From contig NZ_CP040823.1 of NCBI RefSeq assembly GCF_005887635.2, forward strand, positions 50,057-114,056: a stretch of DNA of 64,000 bases. Reading direction: 5' to 3'. Shown here one piece after another: positions 1-9,500 of the stretch; the first letter of the stretch is position 1, and the number at the start of each line of letters is the position of its first letter. The position numbers and the translations under genes were made by a program. Origin of the DNA: Paroceanicella profunda (GTDB taxonomy: Bacteria; Pseudomonadota; Alphaproteobacteria; Rhodobacterales; Rhodobacteraceae). The notes below the pieces were generated by a model. The model did no database searches, was not told where the DNA came from, and saw nothing but the letters and a program-made list of their open reading frames with translations.

Positions 1-1407
1 TATATTATTGGCAAGCTCTTGAAAGAAGACCTACCGATAGCTCTTCCTTGGCAAAAGCTCTTCAACTCGCATTTGGGTATCTTCGGCAATACCGGCAGCG
101 GAAAATCAAACACGTTGACGAAGCTGTTCACAGTGCTTTTCGCTAACAAGCTCAATAGTATCGCATCCCACAGCAAGTTTGTGGTTCTTGATTTCAATGG
201 TGAATACACTGGTGATCAACTTGTTGGAGCCGATCATAAAAAGGTTGTTCGGCTGACAACGCGCAACGCCGAAGGCGACCGTTTCAAGATCCACGACGAT
301 GAGTTTTGGGACGCTGAAACGCTTGGTATTCTCTTTCAAGCCACAACGAACACACAAAAACCATTCCTGAGGCGAACCATATCTGGTCGCGCTAGGTTCA
401 TTGACGTTCCAGATAGTTTGACACACTACGCCCGAGCTACCATTCGACGCGTCCTGTGTTCGACTGATCCCAGCGTCGAGGCGCTTGAGCAAGTTAAATC
501 GCTTGTCAGACAGATGCCTGACGCTGAGAATCTAGCGGAGTTAGTTGGCAAAGTTGGATGGAACAACACTAACCGAAGTTTTTATCTGATAGTAGACGGT
601 CAAATGCGGTATCCGGACAACGAAGCCCATTTCGGTGCAATCTTCGAACCACAAATTTCTCGGATAGACTTGCAAAACCTCTCGGGCTTCACGGAATTGC
701 AGGTTCGCGCCAGTTTGCAACTTATAAACGATGTCCAATTCGGCTCTGCACAATACGAGCACATACAACCGCTTTTGCGCCGTATTGACTCTCTGAAAGA
801 GGAATTCTCGCGTGTCATCTCCGTTGGAGAGCTGGCTGATGATGAAGATCGGCTCGTAACCGTTATTTCTCTGCGGGAATGCAAGCAAGACGTGAAGAAA
901 ATCTTACCTATTCTTATCGCAAAGCATTTTTATGAGCAGCATAGAAGCGTCGTGACAAGCCCACCTTCGACTACTCTCCATCTGATCGTCGATGAGGCGC
1001 ACAACATACTTTCACAGCAATCAAATCGTGAGGCGGAAAGCTGGAAAGATTATCGCTTAGAACTGTTCGAAGAGATCATCAAAGAAGGTCGAAAATTTGG
1101 CGTTTTCCTTACGATTGCCAGCCAAAGACCAGCGGACATCTCCCCGACTATTGTCTCGCAATTGCATAACTATTTCATTCATCGCCTTGTGAATGACAGA
1201 GATCTTGCGCTTTTGGAAAATACCATATCGACGCTGGACAGCCTTTCTCGAGGGCAAATACCGACGCTTCCCCAAGGCGCGTGCGTTGTAACTGGAACCA
1301 GTTTTGACATTCCGATGCTCATGCAAGTTGACAAACTGCCGAAAGAGCAAGAACCGGCCAGCAGTGATGTAAACCTCGTCGATCTGTGGGGCAGTGACGA
1401 TGATTGA
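1..1407 (+). CDS. HerA-type (DUF87) ATPase, 5' end cut off by the window
   Basis: The frame is open from base 1, so the true start lies outside; the TTG at 19 is only the first start-like codon. What remains is the ATPase core of a HerA/VirB4-like P-loop protein. Counting from base 19, Walker A GNTGSGKSNT is near residues 23-32, Walker B LHLIVDEAHNIL near 320-331 and the conserved SQRPADIS segment near 368-375. HerA rings translocate DNA and work with a nuclease, either NurA in end resection or SIR2-like and other effectors in anti-phage systems. The partner gene would probably lie upstream, so the role cannot be decided here. The gene is visibly AT-richer than everything up to 29 kb, which suggests separate acquisition. 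Confidence 0.75.
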   Translation, partial: YIIGKLLKEDLPIALPWQKLFNSHLGIFGNTGSGKSNTLTKLFTVLFANKLNSIASHSKFVVLDFNGEYTGDQLVGADHKKVVRLTTRNAEGDRFKIHDDEFWDAETLGILFQATTNTQKPFLRRTISGRARFIDVPDSLTHYARATIRRVLCSTDPSVEALEQVKSLVRQMPDAENLAELVGKVGWNNTNRSFYLIVDGQMRYPDNEAHFGAIFEPQISRIDLQNLSGFTELQVRASLQLINDVQFGSAQYEHIQPLLRRIDSLKEEFSRVISVGELADDEDRLVTVISLRECKQDVKKILPILIAKHFYEQHRSVVTSPPSTTLHLIVDEAHNILSQQSNREAESWKDYRLELFEEIIKEGRKFGVFLTIASQRPADISPTIVSQLHNYFIHRLVNDRDLALLENTISTLDSLSRGQIPTLPQGACVVTGTSFDIPMLMQVDKLPKEQEPASSDVNLVDLWGSDDD

Positions 1408-1692
1408 CAATCAGACGCTCGCGTCAAGTCACTGACTGCCGCCTACCGGCTAAATAGGTGCCGTTGCATCGACCCTATGCTAAAGGCAGCTTTGGGCCGT
1501 CAGCGTCCGCAGGCCTGGCGGACCAGGGCGGGGGGCTTGCCGCGCCGCCGCAGGTCCGCTTCGAGCCCTCTTTACCGAATGCCGTCCCGCAGCATTTTGC
1601 GAGTGCAGAAAATCCAGCCTGTTACTCACGGCCCTGAGCTGACATTCACATGCCGGGCCGCAAAGGTCGGATATGCGTTCATCCTGCCTGCT
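1408..1692. other. Non-coding junction between HerA gene and hydrolase locus
   Basis: About 285 bases without a convincing gene. Composition shifts from AT-rich to GC-rich here, as expected of the edge of an acquired segment. A 96-residue plus-strand open frame crosses it, but it is arginine/proline-rich and runs antisense into the next gene, so it is not accepted. No clear inverted repeat or tRNA end was recognised. Confidence 0.4.
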
Positions 1693-2154
1693 TTACCGCG
1701 CCGCCCATTGCAGCCCGAGGGCATAAGCCCCGGCAGCACTCACCAGCGCTCCCACCAGGACCGTTAGCGCAAGGATCGTCCAGCTGATCCAATCCACGCC
1801 AAGAATGAAGAAATTGTCATTCCAGATGCCCCAAACCGGAATAGAGGGGCGCCACAGGTGAACTTCGGAAAAGGCCGCGCCGACCAGCAGACCGTTGATC
1901 ATTGTCGCAACGCCTGCGCCCTTGCCGCGCCACAAAAGCGCCAATGCGATCAGGCTCGGCACATAGACGGATACATTCACCAGCCAAAGCTGCGCGCTGA
2001 TCGTATAGCACCAGTTCGCGGCCTGCCGAACGTGATCGCTGTCATGGATCACGATCATCGCAATCATGGTGATATTGGCCCAGAGGATGGTTCTCCGGGC
2101 GCGGGCGCTCAGGATTTCGGAGCGGCATCCGTTGTGTATCTTGTCATCCGTCAT
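1693..2154 (-). CDS. Small multi-span membrane protein of unknown function
   Basis: 153 residues from the ATG at 2154; the frame continues upstream, but that part is an arginine-rich shadow of the hydrolase gene. About four hydrophobic segments are visible: ILWANITMIAMIVIH, a stretch around LWLVNVSVYVPSLIALALLW, TMINGLLVGAAF, and WISWTILALTVLVGALVSAAGAY at the C-terminus. An HDSDHVRQA motif follows the first span and could bind metal. It starts 11 bases after the stop of the alpha/beta hydrolase, so the two are probably co-transcribed. No family was recognised, and the link to the hydrolase is positional only. Confidence 0.6.
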   Translation of the reverse strand: MTDDKIHNGCRSEILSARARRTILWANITMIAMIVIHDSDHVRQAANWCYTISAQLWLVNVSVYVPSLIALALLWRGKGAGVATMINGLLVGAAFSEVHLWRPSIPVWGIWNDNFFILGVDWISWTILALTVLVGALVSAAGAYALGLQWAAR

Positions 2155-2165
2155 GGGTGGGCCTT

Positions 2166-3038
2166 TCAGGTCAAGTCGGGCTGAGGCAATTCGAGGAGAT
2201 CGGCCCAGACGGGCGCGCTCTCTTTGGACAGGACTTCGATATGTTTGAGCGTGTGCAGACCATAGTCGGCAGGGGCAAAGATACGAAACTCGGCCCCTGA
2301 TGGCGCAAAGGCCTCCGCATAGCGTCGCACCGCAACCGGCGGCACGACGACATCGTCGGCGGCGACGCAAATACGGATGTCCTTCCCGTCGATGGTGTAA
2401 TTCGGCTCTGGCAGGGTGACGCCAATATCCGAGGCAAAGAAATCGCGCCGAGTACACCACCTGCGCCACTGCCAATAGACGCCGGCGGGCAGATCGGCCC
2501 CCAGCAACAATCGTTTACCCGGCATATAGCCTGCAAGGGCGGTCGCCACGGGGCCAAGCGCGAACCAGAAGGCCAGAACCTTGGGCCGGTAGCTCCAGGG
2601 ATGGTCGGTATAATGTCCGATCCCGGCCCCGACGGTGGTGATGCGCGTCACGCGATCGGGCAGGGTCTGGAACGGAAGTCCAAGCCCGCCCAAACTGTGC
2701 CCGAGCACCCACAAGGGTCCTGTTGGCGCCAGTTTGGCAAGCGTATCGAGTGCTGCGGTCTGATCGTGCACGGCCCAGTCCGCGAAATTCGCCTGACTGT
2801 CGCGCATCGGTCGGGTCTGGGACGCGCCGAAATCCCGATAGTCATAGGTCAAAACGCTGATCCCGCGCTCGGCAGCCCAAGCGGCGAAATGCCGGTAAAA
2901 GCGCTGCGGCACACCGGTGGCCCCATGCAGCACCAGGCTGGCACGTGGCGAAGCAGACGCAGGATACCACGTCCCGACAAGTCTGGCCCCCTCTGCCGGG
3001 ATGGAGATTGTCTGTGCGGCCTGTTCCAATAGTCTCAC
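2166..3038 (-). CDS. Alpha/beta-fold hydrolase
   Basis: 290 residues from a GTG start. The serine-hydrolase nucleophile elbow GHSLGG is near residues 117-122. The oxyanion-side LHGATG lies near 38-43, and YDYRDFG near 65-71 matches COG4757-type predicted hydrolases. Candidate acid and histidine are in the C-terminal third (VAADDVVVPP and GLHTLKHIE). It is cytosolic, as no signal peptide is seen. It is transcribed divergently from a TetR-type regulator across a 72-base gap holding two operator dyads, so control by that repressor is likely. The substrate is unknown. Confidence 0.8.
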   Translation of the reverse strand: MRLLEQAAQTISIPAEGARLVGTWYPASASPRASLVLHGATGVPQRFYRHFAAWAAERGISVLTYDYRDFGASQTRPMRDSQANFADWAVHDQTAALDTLAKLAPTGPLWVLGHSLGGLGLPFQTLPDRVTRITTVGAGIGHYTDHPWSYRPKVLAFWFALGPVATALAGYMPGKRLLLGADLPAGVYWQWRRWCTRRDFFASDIGVTLPEPNYTIDGKDIRICVAADDVVVPPVAVRRYAEAFAPSGAEFRIFAPADYGLHTLKHIEVLSKESAPVWADLLELPQPDLT

Positions 3039-3050
3039 TTTCGTCGCAAT

Positions 3051-3089
3051 GGACCGAACGGTCTACAGAGGCAATAGACCAATCGGTCC
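3051..3089. promoter_or_regulatory. Paired TetR-type operator dyads
   Basis: Two nearly identical imperfect palindromes, GGACCGAACGGTCT (3051-3064) and AGACCAATCGGTCC (3076-3089), have centres exactly 25 bases apart. They fill the gap between the divergent hydrolase and TetR genes. The half-site is GACC/GGTC. Two helical turns of spacing would put two repressor dimers on adjacent faces. The assignment to the neighbouring TetR protein is inferred. Confidence 0.65.
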
Positions 3090-3110
3090 AATGCCGCTAT
3101 CCCTTTTGCC

Positions 3111-3662
3111 ATGAGTGACCCAACGTCTCGCGATAGGCTGATCCGCGCCGCCTCGAACCTCTTTCGCCAGAAGGGGTATTCGGGTGTCGGCCTGTCGGAG
3201 ATTCTCAAAGAGGCGGGGCTGCCCAAAGGGTCGCTGTATTACCATTTCCCGAAAGGCAAACAGGAACTGGCCGAAGCCGCGACACGCTGGGCCGGTGCGT
3301 GGCTGGAACGGTTGCTCGATGCGACCTTCGCGCAGGCCGAAAGCTTTGACCAAGGTGCGCTCATGGTGTGTGAAACCATTTCCGCCGAGGTGGCGTCACA
3401 GACACATGTATCAGCCTGTCCGGTGCTCAGCATCCTGCAAGCCGCCCCTCTGGAACCACAGCTCCAGATCACCGCCCAAGACGTATATGGCAGTTGGACA
3501 AAATGTATCGAAAAACACGCCAAAAGGATGGGGTCCCCCCAGCCTGAAGAAGCAGCCTTTTCCTTGCACTGTAAATTGCAAGGCGCGTGGGTCATTGCCT
3601 TTGCCCAACAATCCAACGCGGCCTTTACCCAACTGGCGCGGGAACTCAGGGCAAAAATCTGA
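3111..3662 (+). CDS. TetR/AcrR-family transcriptional regulator
   Basis: 183 residues. The N-terminal helix-turn-helix is typical: LIRAASNLFRQKGYSGVGL, then SEILKEAGLPKGSLYYHF, at residues about 10-47. The all-alpha ligand domain follows, with a LHCKLQGAW segment resembling the C-terminal domain of LmrA/YxaF-type members. It is divergent from the alpha/beta hydrolase, and the shared gap carries two matched dyads, the usual arrangement for local autorepression. The ligand is unknown. Confidence 0.85.
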   Translation: MSDPTSRDRLIRAASNLFRQKGYSGVGLSEILKEAGLPKGSLYYHFPKGKQELAEAATRWAGAWLERLLDATFAQAESFDQGALMVCETISAEVASQTHVSACPVLSILQAAPLEPQLQITAQDVYGSWTKCIEKHAKRMGSPQPEEAAFSLHCKLQGAWVIAFAQQSNAAFTQLARELRAKI

Positions 3663-3914
3663 CTTCTTGCCGAACCAGACATCTTTGTTTGGTGCAGCGA
3701 AGGTCAGCTATCCGCCATTGGTGCCGATTGCTGGCGTTCAGGCCAATCCAATTTCGCGGTTGCAGCGAAAGTCAGAAAAGTCCCGCGTTGCGGACCTTGG
3801 GCTGTCGATTCATGCTGCACGGTGTCACCGATGTCCGGAATGGGTAAGCTGCGCTGCAGCGACGCCCAATCTGGCGAATGGCCGGTAAGGGCCGACCACC
3901 TCTGGCGTACGGCT

Positions 3915-4511
3915 TCAGTCCAGATCGACGCCGCCGAGGCGCGGCGCATGTACATGCGTTCGGATTAGGAACGCAGCGCCCGCGCCCGCGATGGCGCCGA
4001 AGAGATGCGCCTCCCAGGAGACGCCGGATTGGCCCGGAAGAACGCCCCAGAGAATGGAGCTATAGAGGACACCGACCACCAGTGCCGCGCCCAGCGTGAT
4101 CAATGAGCGATCCACGAAGCCGCGCGCGACGAGGAAGCCAAACCAGCCGAAGACCAACCCTGACGCACCGATATGGATGGCGGAGCTTCCGAACAGCCAG
4201 ACGAGTCCGCCGCCGAGGCCGATCACCACTGCGTTCACCGGCAGCAAGGCCCTCGTGGTCGTTGCCACCAACAGCCCACCCATCACCAAGAGCGGCGGCG
4301 TATTTGCCATAAGGTGCGCGAAACTTCCATGCAGGAGGGGCATGGCGATGACACCATCCAATCCGCTTACGTGACGGGGGATCAGGCCGAAGGCCGGATT
4401 CAAGCCGTAACCGATAATCCAATTGAGGAGGTGAACCGCCCAGAGCAGTGCGACAAAGGCGACAAGCGCCGCGGCGCGACGAAAGAAGGCGCGCATGTGA
4501 TCCCGGTTCAT
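3915..4511 (-). CDS. Rhomboid-family intramembrane serine protease
   Basis: About 198 residues from ATG 4511; a longer frame reaches a TTG at 4607, but no start in this stretch has a good Shine-Dalgarno. Several hydrophobic spans are present. The rhomboid catalytic dyad is visible as GASGLVFGW (Ser in GxSG) and [13 protein letters not shown] (His in the last span). The first-loop [15 protein letters not shown] corresponds to the HxxxxHxxxN region of the family. Rhomboids cleave membrane proteins within the bilayer; the substrate here is unknown. Bases 3663-3914 downstream hold no recognisable gene. Confidence 0.75.
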   Translation of the reverse strand: MNRDHMRAFFRRAAALVAFVALLWAVHLLNWIIGYGLNPAFGLIPRHVSGLDGVIAMPLLHGSFAHLMANTPPLLVMGGLLVATTTRALLPVNAVVIGLGGGLVWLFGSSAIHIGASGLVFGWFGFLVARGFVDRSLITLGAALVVGVLYSSILWGVLPGQSGVSWEAHLFGAIAGAGAAFLIRTHVHAPRLGGVDLD

Positions 4512-4644
4512 CATGTTGGCGACAGTAGACGTCCCCACAGCACCTTCAACGGCTTTCGCGCGCTGCACAGGATGCCACATCCAGGAAAGGGGGTTTGAGG
4601 CGGCCAACCTCGGTACGGCTCAAGCCAAGAGAATGGCTCGGATC

Positions 4645-5199
4645 TTACACGGTGTTTCCCGGACGAAAGGGCTGCGGTTCACGCTCGGGACGCTTCAGGG
4701 CTTCGGCGTATTTGCGCGCATTGTCATCGATCGTGTTGTGCCAAAGCTTCGAGACGAAGGCCCGGGCGTCTTGGACTGTCATGTCTTTCAGCGAAGAGGA
4801 CAGCGCCATGAAAAGCTCATCCTCGCTAATCGCAGCGGCGCGGTGCATGGCATCCGCGTAAAATGACGGGTCGTTGAGAACCTGCTCGCGCAGCGGCATC
4901 CGCGCGAGGTTCTCCTCCGGGATCGCCATGAAGATCGTGTCCTGAACTTCGGTCAGATACGCACGCCGCGATGTGGACACCGGCTTTCCCGCCGCCTTGG
5001 CCTCCAGAAATGCCTGCCTTGTCCTGTCGAGCTTTGCCCTTGCATGGATCATGATGACATCACGCTTGCGGTCAAGCAGCGCAAATCCGGTGCAACGCTC
5101 GATATGAGCAAGAAGCTCTGCAACCTCTGCTTCTACATCAAAGCTCTCGAACCACGGAGCTTTTCCCAGTCTCGCCACCATGCGCCTACCTTCGTCCAT
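4645..5199 (-). CDS. Hypothetical soluble protein
   Basis: 184 residues from ATG 5199, with no signal peptide or membrane span. It is mostly helical and charged, with recognisable but unassigned segments such as EAEVAELLAHIERCTGFALLD and SFYADAMHRAAAISEDELFMA. No family was recognised. Its start codon is two bases from a perfect 16-bp palindrome, which suggests tight local regulation. It lies between a rhomboid gene and the DUF736 end of the plasmid backbone, which gives no functional clue. Confidence 0.6.
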   Translation of the reverse strand: MDEGRRMVARLGKAPWFESFDVEAEVAELLAHIERCTGFALLDRKRDVIMIHARAKLDRTRQAFLEAKAAGKPVSTSRRAYLTEVQDTIFMAIPEENLARMPLREQVLNDPSFYADAMHRAAAISEDELFMALSSSLKDMTVQDARAFVSKLWHNTIDDNARKYAEALKRPEREPQPFRPGNTV

Positions 5200-5200
5200 T

Positions 5201-5216
5201 CGATAATATATTATCG
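5201..5216. promoter_or_regulatory. Perfect 16-bp AT-rich palindrome at gene start
   Basis: CGATAATATATTATCG is a perfect palindrome immediately upstream of the ATG at 5199 on the minus strand, followed by further AT-rich sequence (to about 5228). It would overlap the ribosome-binding region or promoter of the hypothetical gene and could be an operator. No regulator is identifiable. Confidence 0.5.
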
Positions 5217-5271
5217 TATATCATATTCAGCAGATCGCAAGCAGATGGCGCCCGTCATGCAGCCAAACATG

Positions 5272-5306
5272 GAAAAAGGGGAACCGTGATCCCACGGCTC
5301 CCCTTT
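5272..5306 (-). terminator. Rho-independent terminator after DUF736 gene
   Basis: A 14-bp stem with one mismatch (5275-5288 with 5293-5306) and a 4-base loop is followed on the minus strand by five T residues. It lies about 30 bases after the stop of the DUF736 gene and should end the minus-strand backbone transcript. Confidence 0.8.
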
Positions 5307-5337
5307 GGGTTCAGATCGTCTCGCCCTCGCGTGCCAA

Positions 5338-6066
5338 TTAGGCGACCAACGACAGCCCCGTGCCTGCGTCCTGCGGCTGCTCACCGCTGTCGATGAACGG
5401 GATGATGGAGAAGGCCTGCCCGCCGCGCTGCTCTTCGTTCTGCACGGCGTTCACGCGCAGGTCGCCATCGGGCGTGTTGATCAGCAGCGACAGGTAGTCA
5501 TTGCCCGTGCGACTGCTTTTCGCCATCCAGGCCGAGCCGACGCGGATCGGTGTGCCCCGGGGCGAGCTGACCTCGATACGGTAATCGGGGTGGGTTTCCT
5601 CGGATTTGTAGCTGTTCTCGATCAGCATGAACTCCAGATCGAACATCATGTTGGCGATGTAGCCGGTGAAGGCGTTGTCGGCGTCCATGGCGGTGAGCTC
5701 CCCCGAGATCGAGCCGGATTTCATCAGGCCGTTCGAGACCAGAGGGATGATCTCGAATTCGCCGCTTTGGGCCGCGCGCGCCTCTTTCGTCTGCACCGCG
5801 TTGACCCGGAAGGGGCCCAAGCCGACATCGATCTGCATCGAGATGTAGGGGTTGCCGCTGGTGTTGCCGGTCTCGTTCCAGGCCGTGCCGATGCGCACCT
5901 TGCGGCCTGATTTGTTGACTGCCGTCACGTCAAAATCCGGGCTGCGTTCGGACATCTTGGCCCGCGCCTCCAACTGGATGGCGATGTCAAAGCGCGTCGA
6001 GTGGATCATGCCGGTGTACTGAGCGGCTGCGGTCTCGACATTGCGGGTGAGGGTTCCTGCGAACAT
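5338..6066 (-). CDS. DUF736 domain protein, tandem duplicate
   Basis: 242 residues from ATG 6066, with AAGGAAA eight bases upstream. DUF736 proteins are usually about 100 residues and common on alphaproteobacterial plasmids. Here the signature occurs twice: KVRIGTAWNETGNTSGNPYISMQ with RVNAVQTKE in the middle, and IRVGSAWMAKSSRTGNDYLS with RVNAVQNEE at the C-terminus. The N-terminal MFAGTLTRN is also family-like. The function is unknown; the association is with conjugative plasmid backbones. It is last in the minus-strand backbone run and is followed by a terminator. Confidence 0.75.
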   Translation of the reverse strand: MFAGTLTRNVETAAAQYTGMIHSTRFDIAIQLEARAKMSERSPDFDVTAVNKSGRKVRIGTAWNETGNTSGNPYISMQIDVGLGPFRVNAVQTKEARAAQSGEFEIIPLVSNGLMKSGSISGELTAMDADNAFTGYIANMMFDLEFMLIENSYKSEETHPDYRIEVSSPRGTPIRVGSAWMAKSSRTGNDYLSLLINTPDGDLRVNAVQNEEQRGGQAFSIIPFIDSGEQPQDAGTGLSLVA

Positions 6067-6190
6067 GGGATGTTTCCTTTTGGATTGGCCGGTGCCTGAC
6101 GTCCTTGCCAGCGCATCCGGGATTGCTTTTTCGACCCCTCCTGGGATCACAAACCAGAAAGCTCGCTTTCCTTTCTTCCCAACCTTCAGT

Positions 6191-6496
6191 TCAGCGCTGT
6201 CGCCTGAGAGATTGTGCCACCTCCCCGCCGGGTACGACGCCCCTCCCCTGCCCGTCTGCTCTCAGTTGGCTGTCCTGGCTCTTCTCGTCGCCACCCTCCG
6301 GTCCAGCGATAAAGAACTCTGCTTCCTCCCCGTTCAACCGCTGCCCGCTCCGGTCGGTCAGCCCGATGGTGCTGCCGTTCGGCTCAAACGTAATCAGGTA
6401 TTGGCCGAGGCTGTCCTTGTGCACGCGGTAGCCGGTGTTGGCCCAATGCACGGTCCGACCGGCATCGATGGCGGCTTTGATCTCTTCGAGTGTCAT
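6191..6496 (-). CDS. Small hypothetical backbone protein
   Basis: 101 residues from ATG 6496, preceded by GAGGGGACGATC; the longer frame upstream is a shadow of the methylase/helicase gene. The N-terminal half, MTLEEIKAAIDAGRTVHWAN followed by TGYRVHKDSLGQYLITF, looks like a compact alpha/beta domain seen beside plasmid backbone genes. The C-terminus is low-complexity and hydrophilic. It begins 15 bases after the stop of the large methylase/helicase gene, so the two are co-transcribed. Confidence 0.65.
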   Translation of the reverse strand: MTLEEIKAAIDAGRTVHWANTGYRVHKDSLGQYLITFEPNGSTIGLTDRSGQRLNGEEAEFFIAGPEGGDEKSQDSQLRADGQGRGVVPGGEVAQSLRRQR

Positions 6497-6510
6497 GATC
6501 GTCCCCTCGC

Positions 6511-9500
6511 CTATTCTGCTGCCACTGAAGTTACGTCCCGCGTGGCGTCTGGTCCGGTTCCAACAATCCGGGAGAGGATGCCCAATGTGTCGATCCCATC
6601 CCCATGCGGCAGGAACACCCGCAACTGGAAGGCGATGATCTCCGTGAAACACCCCATGGCCTTGAGACCTTCAATCATGCCCCGATCCGCACCGCCCAGC
6701 TCGAGACGCATCTCGCCTGCGACCCGGCGACGGGTCAGGGTGAGACCCTGGCCCAGATCGACCGGCGCCGTGGTGCCGAGCGCAGCGGTCAACATCTCCT
6801 GCGGTGTTTGCGGGTTTGAGACGAGGAAGCGGGCGCGCAGCGCGGCCGCCCCTTCTTCGCTCAGCGTGCGCCCGATCATCGCTGTCGCCCCGTCCGGCGT
6901 GACCCTGTAGATGCGTTCATTGGTGGTCGGGATGTCCTTCCAGATCGGCAACAGCAGTCCTGTCAACAGGTAGAGCTTGGTCGTGGTGGTTTTTGGCAGG
7001 GATGCGGCCTCGGCATCCCAAAGTCCTGCAAACTCGGGCCTTCCGATGTCTTCCCAGGCCGAGGACTCGAAGCGCGTCTCTTCGAGGTAGCTGGAGCCAT
7101 TGGGCCGCACCGCCTTGCGCATGAGCGTGACGATATCCTCGTCATACATCTGCATGGGCCGCGCCGAGATGAGCGCCGCGCGGCCAGACGCTCGGTTGAC
7201 CATCGGCAGCTTGTCGGGATTGCGCGACATGGCCTCTTCGGCCCCAAGGACGTGGACCGGGTCGGTCACCTCCAGCCCGATGATCCGCGTCACGGCGCCG
7301 GATTTCGGGCAGGTCCAGAGATCCTCTGTGGAGACCTGTTCGATCTTTTCGCCGCGCAGGGTTTCCACGCCGAGATCGAGCGTGCCCGCCGCGCGCGCAC
7401 GTTCCGTCTGATCAGCAATCCGGCGCATGAACTCGGCAAAGAGTGCGTTCTGCATGTGGATGGGCAGGGCAAGCACCCGGTTGAGAAACCGCTGGATCGG
7501 GGGAAGCTCCTCAAGGAGCACCCCATCCTTGTCGATCAGCCGCAGGGCCGTCCAGTCGGTGAAGCTCTCGTAGCTCATCGCCTCAGCGCGCCCGGCGGCA
7601 AGATCGGCGAAATACCCACACAGCGCCGCCCGTGCGATCGGGCTTTCGAGATTGTCCTCCTCGCGGAACATGCCCTGCGAGCCGGTCTCGCGCTGGCCCT
7701 TGGTCAGGGCCCCCAGCTGGTCGAGGCGTTTGGCGATCGTCGAGGTGAAACGTTTCTCGCCATGCACATCCGAGGTGCAGACCCGGAAGAAGGGCGCGCT
7801 GACCTGAGCCGAGCGATGCGTGCGGCCCAGCCCCTGGATGGCCGCATCGGCGCGCCAGCCGGGCTCCAGAAGATAGTGCCGCCGCCGTTTCTGGTTCTTT
7901 GCCGTTTGCGCCGCATGATAGGACCGGCCCGTGCCGCCCGCATCGGAAAAGATCAGGATATCCTTTTCGCCGTCCATGAAGGCCTGGGTCTCGGAGGAAT
8001 TGCTGCTGGCGGCGCGCTTTTCGATGAAGAGATGACCATCCTCGGCCTTGAGGGGCCGGATCGACCGCCCCGTGACTTCTGCCACGGCCTCGTCGCCAAA
8101 GGCCCATAGGATCTGATCCAGCGCCGAGGGGATCGGGGCGAGCGTCATCAACTCCATCATGGCCGCATCGCGCAGGGCAAGCGCTTCGCGGGAGACAACC
8201 AGCGCGCCATTGGCGTCGCGCAAGGGTTCAGCCACCATGTTGCCGTCGATCTCGACAAGCTTTTGCGCATGGATCGGGAAGGCCTGTTCGAGATAGCCCA
8301 GAACATAGTCGCGCGGCGTCAAGGCACCCTCGACGAGTTCATCCTCCGGGTCCATCGCCTCAAGCCGACGCTTCAGCAGGCTCTCGCCTGTCGAGACAAC
8401 CTGGATGACGCAAGCATTGCCCGCCGCCAGATCGTCCTTGATGGCGCGGATGATGGTCGGGGCCTTCATGCCCATCAGCAGATGATTGAAGAAACGCTGC
8501 TTCGTGCTCTCGAAACGGGACTTGGCCGAGGCGCGTGCTGCCGAGGCATTGGTCTCTCCCGAGGCGTCGTTGACGCCGGTGGCTGTCAAAGCGGCTTCGA
8601 GATTGTGGTGGATCGTGCGAAACGCTCCAGCGTAGGCGTCATAGACCTCGATCTGGGCCGGGGTCAGCGCGTGTTCCAGCACATCGTATTCAACACCGTC
8701 GAAGCTGAGGGCACGCGCTGTGTAAAGCCCGAGCGTCTTGAGATCACGCGCGACCACCTCCATGGCAGCCACGCCGCCGGCTTCCATCGCTGAAACGAAA
8801 CCCTCGCGGCTCGGGAAGGGGTATTCGGGGCCTTGTCCCCAGAGACCGAGACGCGCGGCATAGGCCAGGTTGTGCACGCTCGTGGCGCCCGTGGCCGAGA
8901 TATAGAAGATGCGAGCGCGGGGTGCTGCCAGTTGCAGCCGCAGGCCAGCAAGGCCCTGCTGGGAGGGTTTGACCCCCCTGCCCTGCTCAGACCCTGCCGC
9001 GTTCTGCATGGCATGGGCCTCATCAAAGGCCAGCACGCCTTCAAAGTCTTCGCCCATCCAGGCGAGGATCTGGCTCAGTCGCGTGGTGCCGCATTTGCCC
9101 GCGGACCGCAGCGTGGCGTAGGTGACAAATAGGATGCCGTCGCCCATCGGGATGGACTGGTCCGGTTTCCATTTGGAGACCGGCTGGATGTCGGCGGGCG
9201 AGCCGCCGAGATCGGTCCAGTCGCGGATGGCGTCCTCGATGAGCGTGGCGGATTTGGAGACCCAGATCGCCTTCCTGCGCCCGGCCAGCCAGTTGACAAG
9301 GATGAGCCCCGCGCATTCGCGCCCCTTGCCGCAACCGGTGCCGTCGCCGAGGAAATAGCCAAGGCGATAGGCACGTGCATCCGGGTCATCATCGGCGCGC
9401 GTCAGCTTGGTCTGGTCGTCATCGATGGTAAACCGACCGGGCAGGTCGCGCCCATGGGCATCATGCGCCATGATGATGGTCTCGAGCTGCGCCTCGGAGA

